Source: Burkholderiaceae bacterium (lineage in GTDB: Bacteria; Pseudomonadota; Gammaproteobacteria; Burkholderiales; Burkholderiaceae_C). From it: 64,000 bases of DNA. Position 1 is the first letter of the stretch. Each line of letters opens with the position of its first letter. Both the position numbers and the translations under genes were made by a program. Shown in pieces: positions 18,361 through 27,035 of the stretch. Under the pieces are notes generated by a model that saw only the letters and a list, made by a program, of their open reading frames with translations, was not told where the DNA came from and did no database searches. The stretch spans positions 124,001 through 188,000 of the forward strand of contig JACKLM010000004.1 in assembly GCA_024235895.1 (NCBI GenBank). Direction: 5' to 3'.

Positions 18361-20625
18361 ATGACCCGCAGCCCCGACAAGACCCACGCCGCCGCCGAGA
18401 GGCCCGCGCCGGCCGACCCCCACGGTCTGCCCGACCCGCGTCACGTCGAGCGGCTGCCGGCGGGGCTGCCGCCCAAGGCCGTCTCGCGCATCCGCCACGC
18501 GCTGCACCAGTTGCCGCAGGTGGTGCGGCCGGCGGACTTCCTCGCCGACCCCGGCACCGACCCCGAGGCGCACCTGGACGCGCTGGGCCTCGTGATGCTG
18601 CAGAAGGCGCTACCCGGCCAACGCCCGAGCCGCTGGATCGCGCCACAGGATATCGAGCCGGCGCTGGCGCATCTGCACGCGGTCGGCGGCGGCGCGCAGG
18701 CGCGCCCGCTGATGCTGGAGCGTCACGCGGCGCTGGAGGCGATGGCGGTGACGCGCCGCGGCGGCGACTGGTCGCGCCTGGTGCGGCATACGCTGCCGTT
18801 GTCCGAGCCGGACTGGAAGCTGCCGATCTTCCACCGCGTGCCGGTACCTCGCGACGCGGTCTGGGCCTTCTTCCGCGACGGCGACGCCGCCGCGCTGCAG
18901 GCGGCGATGGGGCCGCCGCCGCGGCACGCCCAGGCGCCGCAGGTGGTGGCGCGCGTCGAGTCCCTGATCGCCGAGGCGCGTTCGCGCGCGCCGCAGCACC
19001 TGGCCTCGCTGCTGCCGCGCTTGCAGGCCGAGTGCGCCTCGCCGCTGCCGCTGGACGAGCTGCTCGGCGCCTGCACCCGCGCCGCCGAGCGCTGGGCGCA
19101 GCAGGCGGCCGAGCTCGACGCGCTGGACGGGCTGGCCGGCGAGCTCGCCTTCCACGGCTACCCGGCGACCTTCCCGAAGGCGCGCACGCTGGCCCGCCGC
19201 GTGCAGCTCTACGTCGGCCCGCCGAACAGCGGCAAGACGCACGCCGCGTTCGAGCGCCTGGCGCAGGCGCTGGACGGCGCCTACCTCGCGCCGCTGCGGC
19301 TGCTGGCCCTGGAGGGCCGCGACCGGCTCGTCGCGCGCGGCGTGCCGTGCTCGCTGCTGACCGGCGAGGAGAGCGTCCCGGCCGAGGGGGCGCGCGCGGT
19401 GTCGAGCACGATCGAGATGATGAGCACGCAGCGCGAGCTCGACGTCGCCGTCATCGACGAGGCGCAGATGATCTTCGACGCCTCGCGCGGCTGGGCCTGG
19501 ACGCAGGCGATCGTCGCCGTGCCGGCGCGCGAGGTGATCGTGATCTGCTCGGCGTTCGCGGTGCGCGCGATCGAGCGCCTGCTCGGCCTTTGCGGCGAGC
19601 GCTGCGAGGTGCGGCACTTCGAGCGCAAGCAGCATGTGCAGATGCTGCCCGGGCCGGTTCCGCTGGCGCGGCTGGCGCTGGGCGACGCGGTGGTCGCGTT
19701 CAGCCGGCGCGAGGTGCTGATGCTGCGCGACCGCATCGCCGCCGCCGGGCATCCGGTGTCGGTCGTCTACGGCGCGCTGCCGCCCGAGGTGCGACGGCGC
19801 GAGGCCGAGCGCTTCGCCGAAGGCGCCTCGCACATCCTGGTCGCGACCGACGCCATCGGCATGGGGCTGAACCTGCCGATCCGCCGCGTGCTGTTCTCGA
19901 CCCTGGTCAAGTTCGACGGCGTGGCCGACCGGCCGCTGGAGGTCTCCGAGGTGCACCAGATCGCCGGCCGCGCCGGGCGCTACGGCATGCACGAGGAAGG
20001 CTTCGTCGGCCTGCTCGAGGGCGCCGAGCCCGAGGCGGCGGCGATGCTGCAGGAGCTGCTCGCGCAGCAGCCGCGCGCGCCGCGCGACTTTCGAGCCCCG
20101 GTGGCGCCCAACCCCTGGCATGTGGCGACGATCGCCGAGCGGCTCGCGCGCACGCGGCTGCGCGAGGTGCTGGCGGTCTTCGTCGAGCAGCTGCGGCTGG
20201 ACGATGCGCACTTCGCGGTCGCGCCGCTGGAGCAGATGCTCGACCTCGCGGGCCAGCTCGACGAGCGCGCGCCGGCACTGCCGCTGCGCATGCGCTTCAC
20301 CTACGCGCAGGCGCCGGTCGACACGCGCACGCCGACGCTGGTCGAGGCCTTCCTCGACTGGGCCGAGTCGCATGCACGGACCGGGCAGGCCGGCCGCCCG
20401 GGCTTCCTCGACGAGGTCGACGGCGCGAGCCGCCTGGAGCGCATGGAGCAGGCGCTGCGCGCGTGCACGCTGTGGCTGTGGCTGGGGCTTCGCTTCGAGG
20501 GCGTGTACGGCCATGTCGACGAGGTGCTGGCGCTGCGCAGCGTGCTCAACGATGGCATCGAACGCCAGCTCAAGGGCAAGCGACCCCTGGCGGCGAGACG
20601 CATGCACCGCGGCCGCGCCCGATGA
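18361..20625 (+). CDS. SUV3-type ATP-dependent RNA helicase
   Basis: A 754-residue superfamily 2 helicase resembling SUV3, the helicase of the mitochondrial RNA degradosome. Motif I is GPPNSGKTH at 286-294, motif II is the unusual DEAQM at 366-370, and motif VI is QIAGRAGRYG at 533-542. SSTIEMMS precedes motif II, and ATDAIGMGLNLPIRRVLFST stands for motif V. These spellings match SUV3 rather than DEAD-box or RecQ helicases. The C-terminal 200 residues fit the SUV3 helical domain. The first 270 residues are poorly recognised. RNA turnover or surveillance is the likely role. The stop overlaps the DUF938 methyltransferase start (ATGA), so the two are co-translated. Confidence 0.9.
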   Translation: MTRSPDKTHAAAERPAPADPHGLPDPRHVERLPAGLPPKAVSRIRHALHQLPQVVRPADFLADPGTDPEAHLDALGLVMLQKALPGQRPSRWIAPQDIEPALAHLHAVGGGAQARPLMLERHAALEAMAVTRRGGDWSRLVRHTLPLSEPDWKLPIFHRVPVPRDAVWAFFRDGDAAALQAAMGPPPRHAQAPQVVARVESLIAEARSRAPQHLASLLPRLQAECASPLPLDELLGACTRAAERWAQQAAELDALDGLAGELAFHGYPATFPKARTLARRVQLYVGPPNSGKTHAAFERLAQALDGAYLAPLRLLALEGRDRLVARGVPCSLLTGEESVPAEGARAVSSTIEMMSTQRELDVAVIDEAQMIFDASRGWAWTQAIVAVPAREVIVICSAFAVRAIERLLGLCGERCEVRHFERKQHVQMLPGPVPLARLALGDAVVAFSRREVLMLRDRIAAAGHPVSVVYGALPPEVRRREAERFAEGASHILVATDAIGMGLNLPIRRVLFSTLVKFDGVADRPLEVSEVHQIAGRAGRYGMHEEGFVGLLEGAEPEAAAMLQELLAQQPRAPRDFRAPVAPNPWHVATIAERLARTRLREVLAVFVEQLRLDDAHFAVAPLEQMLDLAGQLDERAPALPLRMRFTYAQAPVDTRTPTLVEAFLDWAESHARTGQAGRPGFLDEVDGASRLERMEQALRACTLWLWLGLRFEGVYGHVDEVLALRSVLNDGIERQLKGKRPLAARRMHRGRAR

Positions 20626-21227
20626 CCGACGACGCACGGCTGCACAGCCCGGCGGCCGATCGCAATGCCGCGCCCATCCTCGCCGTGCTGCAGCGCGTGC
20701 TGCCGCCGCAGGGCACGCTGCTCGAGATCGCCAGCGGCACCGGCCAGCATGCCGCCGCCTTCGCCGCCGCGCTGCCGCGCTGGCGCTGGCTGCCGACCGA
20801 CGCCGACCCGCGCGCGCTGGCGTCGATCGCCGCCTGGTGCGCCGGGCTGGCCAACGTCGACGCGCCGCGCCTGCTCGACGTCGCCGCCGAACCTTGGAAC
20901 GGGGTGCCCGTGGGGCTGGACGCGATCTACTGCGCCAACCTGATCCACATCGCACCCTGGCCGCGCACCGGCGCGCTGATGCGCGGCGCGGCGCGCCACC
21001 TCGCGCCGCGCGGCGTGCTGCTGACCTACGGGCCTTATGTCGAGGACGAGGTGCCGACGGCGCCGAGCAACCTCGCGTTCGACGCCGACCTGCGCGCACG
21101 CGACCCTGCCTGGGGCCTGCGCCGGCTCGCCGAGGTGGCGAGCGAGGCCACGGCCGTCGGCTTCGCGCTTCGCGAGCGCGTCGCCTTGCCGGCCAACAAC
21201 CTGCTGCTGGTCTGGGCGCGCGGCTGA
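20622..21227 (+). CDS. DUF938 SAM-dependent methyltransferase
   Basis: A 201-residue class I methyltransferase-like protein of the DUF938 family. HSPAADRNAAPILAVL is the family's N-terminal block. LLEIASGTGQHAAAFA is the SAM-binding glycine loop, and IYCANLIHIAPW with LTYGPYVEDE follow. It is probably cytosolic. The substrate is unknown; DUF938 proteins also occur in animals as METTL26-like proteins. The start ATG lies in the stop of the SUV3-type helicase, a pairing that suggests an RNA-linked role but does not prove it. Confidence 0.9.
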   Translation: MTDDARLHSPAADRNAAPILAVLQRVLPPQGTLLEIASGTGQHAAAFAAALPRWRWLPTDADPRALASIAAWCAGLANVDAPRLLDVAAEPWNGVPVGLDAIYCANLIHIAPWPRTGALMRGAARHLAPRGVLLTYGPYVEDEVPTAPSNLAFDADLRARDPAWGLRRLAEVASEATAVGFALRERVALPANNLLLVWARG

Positions 21228-21257
21228 TCGCGTGCGGGACGGCCGGCACGGCGCGGC

Positions 21258-21320
21258 CCGCGCACTTCGCGGCGTGGGGGCCGATACGACAAAGTCCGCA
21301 CACCTCGCGGCGTGCGGGCA
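21258..21320. repeat. Two degenerate hairpin copies next to the histone-gene terminator
   Basis: Two imperfect inverted repeats (around 21258-21285 and 21297-21320) resemble the perfect hairpin at 21331-21358. All three share the pattern CCGCrCACnTCGnGGyGTGnGGG separated by short A-rich linkers (GATACGACAAA, GAAACAACAA). They read as a tandem family of hairpins decaying leftward in the gap between the DUF938 and histone-like genes. Confidence 0.45.
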
Positions 21321-21330
21321 GAAACAACAA

Positions 21331-21358
21331 GGCCCGCACACCTTTCGGTGTGCGGGCC
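21331..21358 (-). terminator. Intrinsic terminator of the histone H1-like gene
   Basis: A perfect 12-bp stem (GGCCCGCACACC at 21331-21342 against GGTGTGCGGGCC at 21347-21358) with a four-base loop. Read on the minus strand it is followed by CTTGTTGTTTCTG, a moderately T-rich tail, about 55 bases after the stop of the histone-like gene. The plus strand lacks a T-tract, so it most likely ends the minus-strand transcript. Confidence 0.75.
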
Positions 21359-21414
21359 GTGAAAGGCGCTGGGCCGTGCAGTCGCCCCTCAGGGCGTCCG
21401 CACGGCAGGCCCGA

Positions 21415-21894
21415 TCACTTCGCGGCAGCCTTCTTGGCCGCGGCCTTCTTGGCCGGCGCCTTCTTCGCGGGCGCCTTCTTCACGGGAGCCTTCTTGGCCG
21501 CCGCCTTCTTGGCGGGCGCCTTCTTCGCCGCGGCCTTCTTCGCCGGCGCCGGCTTCACGGCCTTCTGCGCTTCGGCGACCTTGGCCTTGGCGGCCTTCTT
21601 GGCGGCCGCGATCCGCTTCTCGGCGTCGCGCACGGCCTTGTCGAGCGATCTCTCGGCGCTGCGCGCCGCCTTGCCCAGACGCGCCTCGGCCTTCTTCAGC
21701 ATCGACTCGATCTTGCCCTGCGCCATGTGGCCCTTCTTCAGCGCCGCCTCCTTGGCCTTGGCGAGCTCGGCCGACGCCGCGCTCTTGATCTCGTCGACCT
21801 TCTTGCTGACCGCCTTGCCGACGTGCTGCGCGGCCTCGGCGAGGTTGTCGGCGGCTTGCGCCAGTTCCGGGTTCTTGGGTTTGCGGGTTGCCAT
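21415..21894 (-). CDS. Histone H1-like nucleoid protein (Lys/Ala-rich)
   Basis: A 159-residue highly basic protein. Residues 1-95 are a charged helical region (ELAQAADNLAEAAQHVGKAV and similar) likely to form a coiled coil. The C-terminal 60 residues are repeats of AAKKAPAKKA/AKKAPVKKAP, the hallmark of histone H1-like and Hc1/AlgP-type bacterial DNA-binding tails. The start at 21894 has an AAGGAAG Shine-Dalgarno. It should coat or compact DNA in the nucleoid. The repetitive tail is prone to length change between strains. It is followed by a strong terminator and transcribed alone, convergent to the helicase operon. Confidence 0.88.
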   Translation of the reverse strand: MATRKPKNPELAQAADNLAEAAQHVGKAVSKKVDEIKSAASAELAKAKEAALKKGHMAQGKIESMLKKAEARLGKAARSAERSLDKAVRDAEKRIAAAKKAAKAKVAEAQKAVKPAPAKKAAAKKAPAKKAAAKKAPVKKAPAKKAPAKKAAAKKAAAK

Positions 21895-22088
21895 GGTCGT
21901 CTTCCTTGGTGTCGTGATGAGAAAAGTCGCGCCACCCGTGAAGGTGCAGTTGCCAAACGGCACGACCCGGGCACTGTAGCGCGTGCAGGGGTCGCGCGTC
22001 AGCCCTCGCGCACGATGCATGCGTGCGCGGGCTCGATACCGCATGCGGTTTGCAGCGCGCGCGCAACACCGGCGCCGATAATCGCGCG

Positions 22089-23051
22089 ATGCACGAGCAC
22101 GTCGGCGAGTTCGAACTGATCGCGCGCCACTTCGCGCGCCCCGTCCGGCGCGCGCTGCTCGGCGTCGGCGACGACTGCGCGCTGATCGCGCCGACGCCCG
22201 GCATGCAGCTCGCGCTGGCGGCCGACATGCTCGTCGAGGGACGCCACTTCGTCGCCACCGTGCCGCCGGCGCGCCTGGGCCACAAGGCGCTGGCGGTCAA
22301 CCTGTCGGACCTCGCGGCCTGCGGCGCGCGGCCGCTGGCGTTCCTGCTGTCGATCGCGATGCCGCGCGTCGACGAGGGCTTCGTCGCCGCGTTCGCCGAA
22401 GGGATGTACGCGCTGGCCGACGCCCACGGCATCGAGCTTGTCGGCGGCGACACGACCGCCGGCCCGCTGGTGATCAACGTCAGCGTGATCGGCGAGGTCG
22501 CACCCGGACAGGCGCTCCGGCGCGACGGTGCGCGCGTCGGCGACACGCTGTGGGTGAGCGGGCGGCTCGGCGACGCGCGGCTCGCGCTCGAGGCGCTGCG
22601 CGGCCAGGTGCGGCTTGCGGGCGAGGATTTCGAGCGCGCGCGTCTGGCGATGGAGGCGCCGCAGCCACGCGTGGCGCTGGGGCTGGCGCTGCGCGGGATC
22701 GCGACCAGCGCGATCGACCTCAGCGACGGCCTGCTCGGCGACCTCGGCCACGTGCTGGCGGCGTCGCGCGTCGGCGCCTCGCTCGACGTCGCGACGCTTC
22801 CGCCCGGGGAGGTGCTGGCGCGCCAGGATCCTGCGATGCAGCGGCTGTGCCTGCTGCACGGCGGCGACGACTACGAGCTGCTGTTCACGGCACCCGCCGC
22901 GCGCGACGAGGCGGTGCGCGGCGCCGCGCGCACGGCCGGCGTCGACGTGACTCCGATCGGCCGCATCGAGGCCGCGCCCGGGCTGCGCCTGCGCGAGGCC
23001 GACGGCCGCGAATCCGAGGTCGCGGCGCGCGGCTTCGACCACTTCGCCTGA
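22089..23051 (+). CDS. thiL: Thiamine-monophosphate kinase
   Basis: ThiL phosphorylates thiamine monophosphate to the cofactor thiamine diphosphate. The 320-residue product carries the PurM/ThiL-family marks in order: GVGDDCALI, NLSDLAACGARPLAFL, VGGDTTAGP, AIDLSDGLLGDL and GGDDYELLF. ATG 22089 (MHEHVGEFELI) matches the family's start. A GATAAT hexamer at 22077-22082 lies only six bases upstream, so the mRNA may be leaderless. It heads the operon thiL-pgpA-pncC, a common betaproteobacterial order. Confidence 0.96.
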   Translation: MHEHVGEFELIARHFARPVRRALLGVGDDCALIAPTPGMQLALAADMLVEGRHFVATVPPARLGHKALAVNLSDLAACGARPLAFLLSIAMPRVDEGFVAAFAEGMYALADAHGIELVGGDTTAGPLVINVSVIGEVAPGQALRRDGARVGDTLWVSGRLGDARLALEALRGQVRLAGEDFERARLAMEAPQPRVALGLALRGIATSAIDLSDGLLGDLGHVLAASRVGASLDVATLPPGEVLARQDPAMQRLCLLHGGDDYELLFTAPAARDEAVRGAARTAGVDVTPIGRIEAAPGLRLREADGRESEVAARGFDHFA

Positions 23052-23064
23052 AGGTGCCGCCGCA

Positions 23065-23604
23065 ATGAACACGGCCGGACCGCGCCCGGGCTGGCGCTTC
23101 GTGCTGCAGCACCCGGCGCACGCGATCGCGATCGGGCTGGGCGCGGGGCTGGCGCCGCGCGCACCGGGCACCGCCGGCACGCTCGCCGGCTGGGCGGCAT
23201 TCGTCGTCCTCGACCGCTGGCTCGACGGTCGTGCGTGGACGGTCGTGATCGTCGCCGGGTTCCTGGTCGGTTGCTGGGCCTGCACCGTCAGCGCACGCGC
23301 GCTGCGCAGCGCCGATCCGGGCGCGGTCGTCTGGGACGAGGTGCTCGCGTTCTGGATCGTGCTGGCGTGGTGGTCGCCGGCAGGCCCGGCGGCGCAGCTG
23401 GTCGCGTTCGCGCTGTTCAGGCTTTTCGACGCCGTCAAGCGCGGGCCGGTCGGCTGGGTCGACCGGTTCTTCGAGCCGCGCGCCGGCGCGCCGATCGGCT
23501 GGCGCCAGGGTTTCGGCATCATGGCCGACGACCTCGTCGCCGCCCTGCTGACGGTGCTGGTGCTCGGCGCCGGCAGCACCCTGGGGATCGCCGCGTGGAG
23601 ATGA
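23065..23604 (+). CDS. pgpA: Phosphatidylglycerophosphatase A
   Basis: PgpA dephosphorylates phosphatidylglycerophosphate to phosphatidylglycerol at the inner membrane. The 179-residue product has family motifs GLGAGLAPRAPGTAGTLAG, VVWDEVLAFW and FRLFDAVKRGPVGWVDR, and three to four transmembrane segments. It starts 13 bases after the thiL stop and ends in an ATGA overlap with pncC. Length and motifs are normal for the family. Confidence 0.95.
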   Translation: MNTAGPRPGWRFVLQHPAHAIAIGLGAGLAPRAPGTAGTLAGWAAFVVLDRWLDGRAWTVVIVAGFLVGCWACTVSARALRSADPGAVVWDEVLAFWIVLAWWSPAGPAAQLVAFALFRLFDAVKRGPVGWVDRFFEPRAGAPIGWRQGFGIMADDLVAALLTVLVLGAGSTLGIAAWR

Positions 23605-24089
23605 ACCACTTCGACGGCGCGGTGCGCGCGCTCGCCGACGCGCTGCGCGCGCGCGGCTGGCGCATCGCGACCGCCGAGAGCTGTACCGGCGGGCTGATCG
23701 CCGCCGCCTGCACGCAGCTCGCCGGGTCGAGCGAGTGGTTCGACGCCGGCCTCGTCGCCTATGCCAACGCCGCCAAGACCGCGCTGCTCGGCGTGCCCGC
23801 GCCGTTGCTCGCCGCGCACGGCGCGGTCAGCGAGGAGGTCGCGTGCGCGATGGCCGAGGGCGCGCAGGTGCGCGCGCAGGTGCAGCTCACCGTGGCCGTC
23901 ACCGGCATCGCCGGCCCGGGCGGCGCAGTCCCCGGCAAGCCGGTGGGCACCGTCTGGCTGGCCACCGCCGGGCCCGACGGCACGCGCGCCGAGCGCCTGC
24001 ATTTCGCCGGCGACCGCGACGCGGTGCGCGCGCGCACGGTCGCAACGGCGCTGCAGCGGCTCACGCAACGGGCCGTGGCGGGCGCCTGA
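23601..24089 (+). CDS. pncC: Nicotinamide-nucleotide amidase (CinA C-terminal type)
   Basis: PncC deamidates NMN to nicotinate mononucleotide in pyridine-nucleotide recycling. The 162-residue product is the stand-alone CinA C-terminal domain: TAESCTGGLIAAACT with the catalytic Ser, WFDAGLVAYANAAKTALLGV, and VTGIAGPGGAVPGKPVGTV. Its ATG overlaps the pgpA stop as ATGA; a GTG six bases upstream is a possible alternative. It ends the thiL operon and converges on the GGDEF-EAL gene. Confidence 0.94.
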   Translation: MNHFDGAVRALADALRARGWRIATAESCTGGLIAAACTQLAGSSEWFDAGLVAYANAAKTALLGVPAPLLAAHGAVSEEVACAMAEGAQVRAQVQLTVAVTGIAGPGGAVPGKPVGTVWLATAGPDGTRAERLHFAGDRDAVRARTVATALQRLTQRAVAGA

Positions 24090-24146
24090 CGAGGACGCCC
24101 CCACGACTCAGGACCAACGGCCGCGAGGTGGGCGGCCGCCCGGGAT

Positions 24147-26141
24147 TCAGGCCTCCACCTGCGCCAGCAAGGCCTCGAACTGCGCCGCCGGCACCGGCCG
24201 CGACCACAGGAAGCCCTGTTGCACGAGGCCGCCGCGCGCGACCAGCCAGTCTCGCTGCGCCTCGGTCTCGACGCCTTCGGCGACGACGCCGATGCCCAAC
24301 GCGCGTGCCATGCCGAAGATCGCCTCCGCGAGCGCGCAGTCGTCGGCGCGACTCGGCAGATCGCGCACGAAGCTGCGGTCGATCTTCAGCCACTCGGGCC
24401 GCACCAACTTGAGCGCGGCGAGCGACGAGTAGCCGGTGCCGAAGTCGTCGATCGCCAGGCGGACGCCCGCCTCACGCAGGCTCGCGACCACGCGCGCGAC
24501 GCCCTCGCCGTCGGCCAACAGCGTGCTCTCGGTCAGCTCCAGCACCAGCGCGCCGGGCGCCACGCCGTGGCGGCGCATCGCCGCCCTCACGCCATCCGCG
24601 AACCCGGGGTCGTACAACTGCAGGGCCGAGACATTGACGCCGATGTGCAACCCGGTGTGACCTCGGCGTGCCAGCGCCGCCTGCTGGGCGCAGGCGGCGT
24701 CGAGCACCCAGCGTCCGATCGCCTCGATCGCGCCGGTCGACTCCGCGATCCCGATGAACGCATCCGGGGTCAGCAGGCCGCGTTGCGGATGCTGCCACCG
24801 CACCAGCGCCTCTGCGCCGGTGATGCGGCCGCCCGGCGCAACGACGATGGGTTGCAGTACCAGACGCAGCTGGCCCGCCGGGGCGGCGGCCTCGATCTCG
24901 CGCTCCAGCGCCAGCCGGTCGCGCAGCGTGGCATCCATCTGCGGGTGGTAGAGGCTGACGCGGCCGCGCCCGGTGTCCTTGCTGCGGTACATCGCCACGT
25001 CGGAAGCACGGACGAGGGCGTCGAAGTCGGCGCCGTCGGCGGGGAACATCGCCACGCCGACACTCGCGCCCACGCGCACCGGCTCGGCCACGCCGTCCAG
25101 CGGTTGCGGCTGGCGCGCGGCCTGAAGCAGCCGCTCGGCGGTGGCCGCGGCCTGCTGCCAGCCGTCGATGCGCGGCAGCAGGACCAGAAACTCGTCGCCG
25201 CCCATTCGACAGGCGATATCGGACTCGCGCAGCGCGGTGCGCAGCCGCGACGCGACGGCCACCAGCAGCATGTCGCCGGCCGCATGGCCGAGCTGGTCGT
25301 TGACGGTCTTGAACTGATCCAGGTCGATGAACAGCAGTGCCATCGCACGCTGCTCGCGGCGCGCGCGCGCGGCCTCGTGCGCGAACAGCTCGCGCAGCAG
25401 CGTGCGGTTGGGCAATCCGGTCAGGTGGTCGTACATCGCCAGCCGCTCGAGCTGCGCGTTCTTGGTCTCGAGCTCGTCGATCAGCGCCCGGATCTGCCCC
25501 TGCACGCTGCCCAGGTGGTGGCCGAGCTCGCCGAGCTCGTCGTCGCGCCGCCAGTCGGGCAGCGGCCCCGGCTCGCGCGCTGCCAGGCTGCCGGCCTGTC
25601 GCTTGAGCGCGTCGATCGGCCGCAGCAGCCGCAGCGACAGCACGCCGGCCAGCACCGCGATCCCGAAGCCGACCTGCGCCGCGACCAGCCAGGCCGTGAT
25701 GCGCCGCCGCTCGGCCAGCGCGGTGTCGATCTCGCTGCCGTCGAAGGCCAGCCGCAGGCGCGCGATCCGCTGCCCCTCGTACAGCACCGGGGTCTCGAGT
25801 TGCGCGATCTGGTCGCCCGCGGGGCAGCGATCCATGCGCAAGGGCGGGGTCTCGGGCTGCAGCTCGAGCACCTCGATGCCGCACACCGAGGGTTCGTCGA
25901 GCACCCGCTGCATCGCCGCGCGCAGCCCGGGCTCGCTGAGCGTCCACGCCGGCTCGGTCAGCACCGCGTTCGCCAGCACCATGACCGCCTGCCGGTTGCG
26001 TTCGACGATCGGCTGCTGCGCGCGCTGGGACAGGTGGCGGTCCAGCGCCAGGACGACGATCGCGGGCAGGACGACGCCGACCACGATGCTGGCCAGCACC
26101 GTGGCACGGATCGACAGGCCGGGCCAGCGCATCGCGGTCAT
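24147..26141 (-). CDS. Membrane GGDEF-EAL c-di-GMP protein
   Basis: A 664-residue protein. An N-terminal helix (about 10-32) and a second near 150-170 flank a small periplasmic domain. A HAMP-like segment (LLRPIDALKRQAGSLA) leads to a GGDEF domain whose active motif is intact (GGDEF, 314-318), preceded by the usual YDHLTGLPNR. The EAL domain has an intact EAL (444-446) with NVSALQL, DDFGTGYSS and EGVET. Both synthesis and hydrolysis of c-di-GMP are possible. The start overlaps the stop of the upstream binding-protein-like gene (ATGA), suggesting that the exported protein provides ligand input. Confidence 0.93.
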   Translation of the reverse strand: MTAMRWPGLSIRATVLASIVVGVVLPAIVVLALDRHLSQRAQQPIVERNRQAVMVLANAVLTEPAWTLSEPGLRAAMQRVLDEPSVCGIEVLELQPETPPLRMDRCPAGDQIAQLETPVLYEGQRIARLRLAFDGSEIDTALAERRRITAWLVAAQVGFGIAVLAGVLSLRLLRPIDALKRQAGSLAAREPGPLPDWRRDDELGELGHHLGSVQGQIRALIDELETKNAQLERLAMYDHLTGLPNRTLLRELFAHEAARARREQRAMALLFIDLDQFKTVNDQLGHAAGDMLLVAVASRLRTALRESDIACRMGGDEFLVLLPRIDGWQQAAATAERLLQAARQPQPLDGVAEPVRVGASVGVAMFPADGADFDALVRASDVAMYRSKDTGRGRVSLYHPQMDATLRDRLALEREIEAAAPAGQLRLVLQPIVVAPGGRITGAEALVRWQHPQRGLLTPDAFIGIAESTGAIEAIGRWVLDAACAQQAALARRGHTGLHIGVNVSALQLYDPGFADGVRAAMRRHGVAPGALVLELTESTLLADGEGVARVVASLREAGVRLAIDDFGTGYSSLAALKLVRPEWLKIDRSFVRDLPSRADDCALAEAIFGMARALGIGVVAEGVETEAQRDWLVARGGLVQQGFLWSRPVPAAQFEALLAQVEA

Positions 26142-26992
26142 CGCCTTTCGGCCCCGTTGCCGTCGCCGGTCTCGACGGCGGCGAGCGCGGCATCGATGCG
26201 TGCCAGCCAGTCGTCGGGGAAGTCGGCGCTGCAATAGAGGTGGCGCGTCGGCCCCGGCGGCTGGCCCGAGAAGGCGAGGGCGACGAGCGTGTCGTCGACG
26301 TGCAGGGCCGCGTCCTCGGCGCTGGCGATGGTCCAGTCGGCGCGGCCCGAGCGCAGCATCTGCAGGATCTGCAAGGGCTCGGCGCGGGTGGCGAGCGGCT
26401 CGCGCGCGTGGCGCGCGATCAGGGCATCGAGCTCGCGGCCGTAGGAATAGCCCTCCTTGACGAGCAGGCGCAGCCTGCGGTCGGCCAGCAGCTGCTCGGG
26501 CGGCAACGGCGCCGCAGGCATCGCCGCGGCACGCCGCGCCAGGGCCACGAACCCCAGGTCGCGATAAAGCGGCCGGCTGAACTTGCCGCGCGCGGCGCGC
26601 TCGTCGTTGTGGAACCATCCCAGTCCGCAGTGCAGCCCGCGGCCCGACTGGATCAGCGCCAGCTGGCGCTGCCCGGGGGTCTGCGCCCAGACGAATTCGA
26701 TCCGCGCCGCCGCCAGCGCGCGCGCGGCCGGCGTGGCCAGCAGTCCGTGCACGTGGCCGTCGATGCCGGCGGCCGAATACGGTGGCCGCTCCTGGTAGTG
26801 CAGCGTCAGCCGCTGCGCAGACGCCGGCACCAGCATCGCCGAGATCGTCCACACGGCAGCCTGCAGCGCGGCACGCAGGCCTCGCACGCCGCGACCGTGC
26901 GGCGGCGCCCGCCCGCGATGCGCGCACGCCCGCGCGGCCGGGCCCAGCCCGGCCGTCGGGACGGGACCCGCGCAGACAACCATGTCTGACAT
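26138..26992 (-). CDS. Periplasmic substrate-binding-like protein
   Basis: The mature part looks like a type 2 periplasmic-binding-protein fold as in amino-acid ABC receptors: RLTLHYQERPPYS opening, a QLALIQSGRGLHCGLGWF hinge region and a closing segment with LQILQMLRSGRADWTI. There is no permease or ATPase next to it. The stop overlaps the GGDEF-EAL start (ATGA), so it may act as sensor rather than transporter subunit. ATG 26992 has an AGGA seven bases upstream but leaves a long n-region before the hydrophobic segment ending PASAQ. GTG 26887 would give a conventional signal peptide. Start uncertain. Confidence 0.72.
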   Translation of the reverse strand: MSDMVVCAGPVPTAGLGPAARACAHRGRAPPHGRGVRGLRAALQAAVWTISAMLVPASAQRLTLHYQERPPYSAAGIDGHVHGLLATPAARALAAARIEFVWAQTPGQRQLALIQSGRGLHCGLGWFHNDERAARGKFSRPLYRDLGFVALARRAAAMPAAPLPPEQLLADRRLRLLVKEGYSYGRELDALIARHAREPLATRAEPLQILQMLRSGRADWTIASAEDAALHVDDTLVALAFSGQPPGPTRHLYCSADFPDDWLARIDAALAAVETGDGNGAERR

Positions 26993-27035
26993 TGTCGGTT
27001 CCTGCGCTACCCTGCACACCATGAGGGATGCGCCG

